Origin: Porphyrobacter sp.
GTDB lineage: Bacteria; Pseudomonadota; Alphaproteobacteria; Sphingomonadales; Sphingomonadaceae
DNA length: 8,767 bases
Assembly (NCBI GenBank): GCA_021732945.1
Contig: JAKFWB010000474.1
Location: 1 to 8,767, forward strand
Direction of reading: 5' to 3'
Shown: positions 5,941-8,767 of the stretch, piece by piece
How the letters are laid out: each line of letters begins with the position of its first letter
How positions within the stretch are numbered: the first letter of the stretch is position 1
The notes under the pieces: model-generated
Databases searched by the model: none
What the model was told of the DNA's origin: nothing
Seen by the model: the letters and a program-made list of their open reading frames with translations, nothing else
Position numbers and translations under genes: made by a program

Positions 5941-6552
5941 ATGCAAGCGCCCTCGCCCTCCCTCGCCGCTGACAATCTCGCCTGCCGCCGGGGGGATCGG
6001 CTGCTGTTTCGGCGGCTGTCGTTCCGGCTGGAAGCGGGCGCGGCGTGCCATGTCACAGGCGCGAACGGCGCGGGCAAAACGACGCTGATCCGTGCGCTCG
6101 CGGGGTTGACGACGCCCTATGCGGGCAAGGTTGAGCGCGAGGGCGCGCTGGGGCTGCTGGATGAGCGCACCGGGCTCGATCCCGATCTGCCGCTGGGCAA
6201 GGCGCTGGCCTTTTGGGAGCGGGTCGACGGCTGCACCAGCCCTGATGGCGCGCTCGCTACGCTCGGGCTGCAACCACTGCTCGAGGTGCCGGTACGGTTT
6301 CTTTCGACCGGGCAGAAGAAGCGCGCGGCGCTGGCAGCGCTGCTCAATCGCGCGGTGCCGATCTGGCTGCTTGATGAGCCGCTGTCAGGGCTGGATGCCG
6401 ATACGATTGCCAAGGCGACCGCCCTGATCCGGTTGCATATTGGCGGCGGCGGGATTGCGCTGATCGCCTCGCACCAGGCGCTGGATGTGCCGGGAATGAC
6501 GAGCTTCGCCATCGAGGACTTCGCGCCCTCGCCAGCGGAGGAGGAGGCATGA
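5941..6552 (+). CDS. ccmA: Cytochrome c biogenesis ABC transporter ATP-binding subunit CcmA
   Basis: ATPase of cytochrome c maturation system I. With CcmB, and usually CcmC and CcmD, it powers release of holo-CcmE (heme chaperone) on the periplasmic side of the inner membrane. The 203-residue length is typical. Visible parts are Walker A GANGAGKT (40-47), the ABC signature LSTGQKKRAALA (121-132), Walker B WLLDEP (142-147), the D-loop SGLD (149-152) and the switch histidine H178. The start ATG has only a weak G-rich site upstream (GCGGCG). The gene overlaps ccmB by four bases (ATGA). Other small ABC ATPases look similar, but the CcmB neighbour settles the identity. Confidence 0.95.
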   Translation: MQAPSPSLAADNLACRRGDRLLFRRLSFRLEAGAACHVTGANGAGKTTLIRALAGLTTPYAGKVEREGALGLLDERTGLDPDLPLGKALAFWERVDGCTSPDGALATLGLQPLLEVPVRFLSTGQKKRAALAALLNRAVPIWLLDEPLSGLDADTIAKATALIRLHIGGGGIALIASHQALDVPGMTSFAIEDFAPSPAEEEA

Positions 6553-7199
6553 TCGCCGCCCTGCTCCGCCGCGATCTGGCGCAGTTCTTCCCTTTCACCG
6601 GAATCGGCGCTGCCCTGCCGGTGGTGTTCTTCGTTGCGGTGGCGATGCTGTTCCCCTTCGCGGTCGGGCCGGACGCCAACATCCTCGCCAAGACCGGCGG
6701 CGGGGTGGTGTGGATCGCGGCGCTGCTGGCGGCGATCTTGCCGCTCGAAAAGCTGGTGGCGCGCGATATCGAGCTTGGCTTCTTCGATCAGTTGAAGCTG
6801 CGCGGCATGGCGGAAGAAGCGATGATGGCGGTGCGGCTTGTCGCCCATTGGCTCAGCTTCGGCCCGCCGCTGGTGCTGGCAACCTTCCCCGCCGCCGCGC
6901 TGCTCAAGATCGAGGGCGAGACGTTGCAGATCCTGCTCCTCGGCCTGCTGGTGGGCACGCCGGGGCTGGCAGCGATAGGCCTGATGATCGCCGCCCTCAC
7001 CGCATCCTTGCGCGCAGGCGCGGCGCTGTCGGGTCTCCTCCTCATCCCCCTCGCGCTGCCGATCCTGATTTTCGGTGCCGGGGCGCTCGCCCGTCAGGAT
7101 CAAGTGAGCCTCGGCTTCGTTGCAGCCATAAGCCTCGCGCTGGTGGCACTCGCTCCGTTTGCCGCCGGAGCCGCAATCCGGGCGGCAAGGGAGAATTAG
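6549..7199 (+). CDS. ccmB: Heme exporter/cytochrome c maturation membrane subunit CcmB
   Basis: Integral inner-membrane partner of CcmA, 216 residues, close to the usual length of about 220, with six hydrophobic spans. The N-terminus MIAALLRRDL is the cytosolic helix seen in the family. PLEKLVARDIELGFFDQLKL (66-85) is the conserved loop after the second span, and the GTPGLAAIGLMIAALTASLR region (around 135-155) is also typical. A very strong ribosome binding site, repeated GGAGG within 6537-6547, lies just before the ATG inside the ccmA end, so the two proteins are made in a coupled way. The stop codon TAG shares its last base with the GTG start of the next gene. No ccmC follows within the window. 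Confidence 0.95.
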   Translation: MIAALLRRDLAQFFPFTGIGAALPVVFFVAVAMLFPFAVGPDANILAKTGGGVVWIAALLAAILPLEKLVARDIELGFFDQLKLRGMAEEAMMAVRLVAHWLSFGPPLVLATFPAAALLKIEGETLQILLLGLLVGTPGLAAIGLMIAALTASLRAGAALSGLLLIPLALPILIFGAGALARQDQVSLGFVAAISLALVALAPFAAGAAIRAAREN

Positions 7200-7861
7200 T
7201 GCGCGCACCTGAAAGTCACGTCCGGGCCAACACATTGATGGGCAAGATCGCGCTGGGCTTGCTGGGCTTCACGCTGATCGCCTTTGCGCTGAAGGCTGCG
7301 CTGCATCCTGAGGTGCAGGCGCGCTACACCCCGATTGTGGTGTTCCATGCGGTGAGCATGATCGCATGGCTGGCTCTGCTGGCGAGCCAAGCCTTCGCCG
7401 CCGCGCGATTCAAGCTGGCCGCCCACCGGGCGACCGGCCGCGCCTCGATTGCGCTGGTGGGCGCGATGCTGGTGAGCGGATCGGCAATTTCGTGGCGCAT
7501 CGGGCAGGAGCTGGGCCGCCCGGAGGTGACGGTGGTGAACTTGGCCGCCTTCGTGACCTTTATCCCGCTCTATTTCACCGCAATCCACTTCGCCCGCCGC
7601 TGCGACATCGCCGCGCACCGCCAAGCGATGCTGATCGCTACGCTGGCGCTGATGACCCCCGCCTATGCCCGCGTGGTGCAAGTGCTGGGCCTGCCCGATC
7701 CGGTTGCGATTGCGGTGCAGGTGCCGATCACGATTGCGATTGCGGCGGGGTATGATTGGGTGCTGCATGGGCGGGTGACCCGGCCGGTGCTGGCGATGCT
7801 GGGGTTCTCGGTCGCGGTGGTGCTGGTGATGGTTGGGGTGCTGGCGGTGTGGTTTTTGTGA
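7199..7861 (+). CDS. Seven-helix membrane protein of unknown function, coupled to ccmAB
   Basis: Protein of 220 residues with seven probable membrane spans, at about 16-34, 44-67, 82-99, 111-130, 143-163, 166-188 and 197-219. The histidines lie at or near span ends: H50, H76 in AAHRATGR, H130, H140 in AAHRQAM, and H190. The HRxxG and HRxAM motifs resemble those of DUF2306-like membrane proteins and could bind heme or metal, but I cannot name the family with certainty. It is not CcmC: the tryptophan-rich WWD loop (WGxxWxWD) is missing. The start is GTG at 7199, in a TAGTG overlap with ccmB, with AAGGGAG (7187-7193) five bases upstream; ATG at 7238 is the alternative and would give 207 residues. 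The tight coupling suggests co-expression with ccmAB, perhaps in heme or cytochrome c handling (inference). Confidence 0.8.
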   Translation: MRAPESHVRANTLMGKIALGLLGFTLIAFALKAALHPEVQARYTPIVVFHAVSMIAWLALLASQAFAAARFKLAAHRATGRASIALVGAMLVSGSAISWRIGQELGRPEVTVVNLAAFVTFIPLYFTAIHFARRCDIAAHRQAMLIATLALMTPAYARVVQVLGLPDPVAIAVQVPITIAIAAGYDWVLHGRVTRPVLAMLGFSVAVVLVMVGVLAVWFL

Positions 7862-7872
7862 CCCACAAGGCA

Positions 7873-8397
7873 TCAACCTTGATAGTCCAACCATGAGGCA
7901 AACGGATGCGGATCTGAGTTTGGCTTGAGCTTTGTAACACGTTCAAAGATTGCCCAATCGAAATCCACATTTTGTCGAAGGTAGCTTTCCAATCTTCGGA
8001 AATGGTCAAGATAAAGATTGCACTCGATTGCTATCAGGTCGAGGCCTTCTTCAGTCCGTAAGTTCCTCAGGTGCTGAGCCAAAAACTTGTGGCCCAGACG
8101 ATTCCTGAACTCCACCGCGTTATCGAGCGCCTCCAAAAACAGAGGGGCGTTCAAGGAAGGATTTAGCTCTTTGAACTGGACGGCAATCTGTCCGAAGGTT
8201 CCCTCAAAGGCATTTTGAATGAGCTTGTTCTGTTTGGCCTCAAAGTTAGGGTCATTCGGTCGCCCTTGAAGCAGCTTTTTTGCCCGAACGTGGTAGTTGC
8301 TCCAGCGAATAACTAGCTCAACGCCCAAGGCTGCGCCTATGGCATGACCATAAGCATTCCAAAGCCGCTCCTGATCAGGAAAATCACCGGCGATCAT
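7873..8397 (-). CDS. Hypothetical all-alpha protein with HEPN-like RNxxxH motif, AT-richer than neighbours
   Basis: I do not recognise this 174-residue protein by name. It has no signal peptide or membrane span and looks almost entirely helical. The centre reads EALDNAVEFRNRLGHKFL (89-106); R98-x4-H103 (RNRLGH) matches the Rx4-6H motif of HEPN domains, many of which are RNases in toxin-antitoxin or abortive-infection systems. A conserved-looking acidic helix (IECNLYLDHFRRLESYLRQN, 124-143) follows. G+C is about 47% in the lines I counted, against about 65% in ccmB, which suggests recent acquisition. ATG at 8395-8397 is chosen because the composition changes there and the protein begins sensibly (MIAGDFPDQE); the open frame continues upstream to 8556 over the lipoprotein's end, probably by chance. 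No good ribosome binding site is visible. It converges on the membrane protein gene with 11 bases between the stops. The HEPN assignment is a motif-level suggestion only. Confidence 0.7.
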   Translation of the reverse strand: MIAGDFPDQERLWNAYGHAIGAALGVELVIRWSNYHVRAKKLLQGRPNDPNFEAKQNKLIQNAFEGTFGQIAVQFKELNPSLNAPLFLEALDNAVEFRNRLGHKFLAQHLRNLRTEEGLDLIAIECNLYLDHFRRLESYLRQNVDFDWAIFERVTKLKPNSDPHPFASWLDYQG

Positions 8398-8409
8398 AGG
8401 CTCTGGTAA

Positions 8410-8425
8410 GGCGGGCAATCCCGCC
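8410..8425 (-). terminator. Hairpin between lipoprotein and HEPN-like genes
   Basis: GGCGGG-CAAT-CCCGCC is a perfect six-pair hairpin in the 97-base gap. It may end the lipoprotein transcript, but no T-run follows on the minus strand. It ends 12 bases before the HEPN-like start codon and would lie where that gene's ribosome binding site is expected, so it could instead restrain its translation. Confidence 0.4.
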
Positions 8426-8494
8426 CCGTCGGGCTCTTGGTGAAAATCTCGCTGCCCGTTTCGGTGATCGCATTTGCACCCTCGCACCGCGCGC

Positions 8495-8761
8495 TCAGCG
8501 CACGGTCGCGCCCTTGGCCTTCTGCCTCTCGACGGCTTCGGCATAGCCTTCGTCATCCGGCCCGAGGCAGTCTCCGGCGATGGTCACCGAACCGAACACG
8601 CCGCCTCTGCTGATCTTCTCGCGCTCGACGAAGACCTTGCCGTCGCGTTCGCACTGCAGCTGTGCCTCATTGCGCGCCGAACTTGTGGCTGCTGCCACGC
8701 ATCCGCTCAGAACAATTGTCGCGGCAAAACAACTCGCCGCGCGCACAAACACTTTGTTCAT
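8495..8761 (-). CDS. Small predicted lipoprotein, function unknown
   Basis: An 88-residue protein with a clear type II signal peptide: MNKVFVR, hydrophobic 8-18, then lipobox LSGC with the lipidated cysteine at C21. It would be anchored by lipid; the residue after the cysteine is valine, which in enterobacterial rules favours the outer membrane. The mature 68 residues are soluble and charged, with two cysteines (QLQCERDGK near 38 and AGDCLGP near 66) that could form one disulfide. No domain is recognised. ATG at 8759-8761 is chosen; TTG just upstream (8762-8764) is possible. The promoter and ribosome binding site lie beyond the window. It is on the same strand as the HEPN-like gene but differs from it strongly in G+C. 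Confidence 0.8.
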   Translation of the reverse strand: MNKVFVRAASCFAATIVLSGCVAAATSSARNEAQLQCERDGKVFVEREKISRGGVFGSVTIAGDCLGPDDEGYAEAVERQKAKGATVR

Positions 8762-8767
8762 CAAATC

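Noticed and set aside
6117..7235. Open frame of 372 codons on the minus strand
   Set aside because: It is antisense to ccmA and ccmB, whose motifs are unmistakable. The product is a low-complexity Gln/Arg/Ser-rich string.
8398..8556. Longer form of the HEPN-like protein starting at 8556
   Set aside because: The first 53 residues are Arg/Pro-rich, have the high G+C of the neighbouring DNA, run through a hairpin and overlap the end of the lipoprotein gene. A start at 8397 fits the composition change.

Overview
The window is GC-rich (about two thirds G+C in the coding parts I counted), with tightly packed genes of alphaproteobacterial type. The Sphingomonadales, and within them an Erythrobacter/Porphyrobacter-like organism, fit best. 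The reasons are the style of the cysteine synthase and of the adrenodoxin-type ferredoxin (CGGxCSCATC), the ccmAB pair, and two palindromic intergenic elements of types that, from memory, recur in sphingomonad genomes. The taxonomic call is inference, since no rRNA or other marker gene is present.

Left part (1-2245). Three genes read leftwards: an adrenodoxin-type [2Fe-2S] ferredoxin, a small DUF1905 protein 21 bases behind it and, after a complex palindromic repeat (692-799), a cysteine synthase that runs off the window edge. Divergent from the ferredoxin is a short AlkA-type DNA-3-methyladenine glycosylase.

Middle (2372-5459). A Crp/Fnr-type regulator reads leftwards. It is divergent from a secreted, six-cysteine protein that resembles DUF1254/DUF1214 proteins. 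Next comes an NAD-type short-chain dehydrogenase with a perfect 16-base palindrome just upstream of it. A second inverted repeat (5468-5569) closes this block.

Right part (5577-8761). A pterin-4a-carbinolamine dehydratase is divergent from a translationally coupled trio: ccmA, ccmB (ATGA overlap) and a seven-helix membrane protein (TAGTG overlap). The first two form the ABC transporter half of cytochrome c maturation system I; the third occupies the place where ccmC might be expected. Facing this trio is a distinctly AT-richer orphan gene for a probably all-alpha protein with an RNxxxH motif like that of HEPN domains. It is the best candidate here for an acquired or poorly described function. 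A small lipoprotein gene ends the window.

Most of the window is ordinary chromosomal housekeeping. I see no CRISPR array, insertion sequence, prophage gene, tRNA or rRNA. No stretch longer than 300 bases lacks a gene. I do not see a complete novel multi-gene system; the unusual signals are the HEPN-like orphan, the ccmAB partner protein, the operator-like palindrome and the branched repeat.
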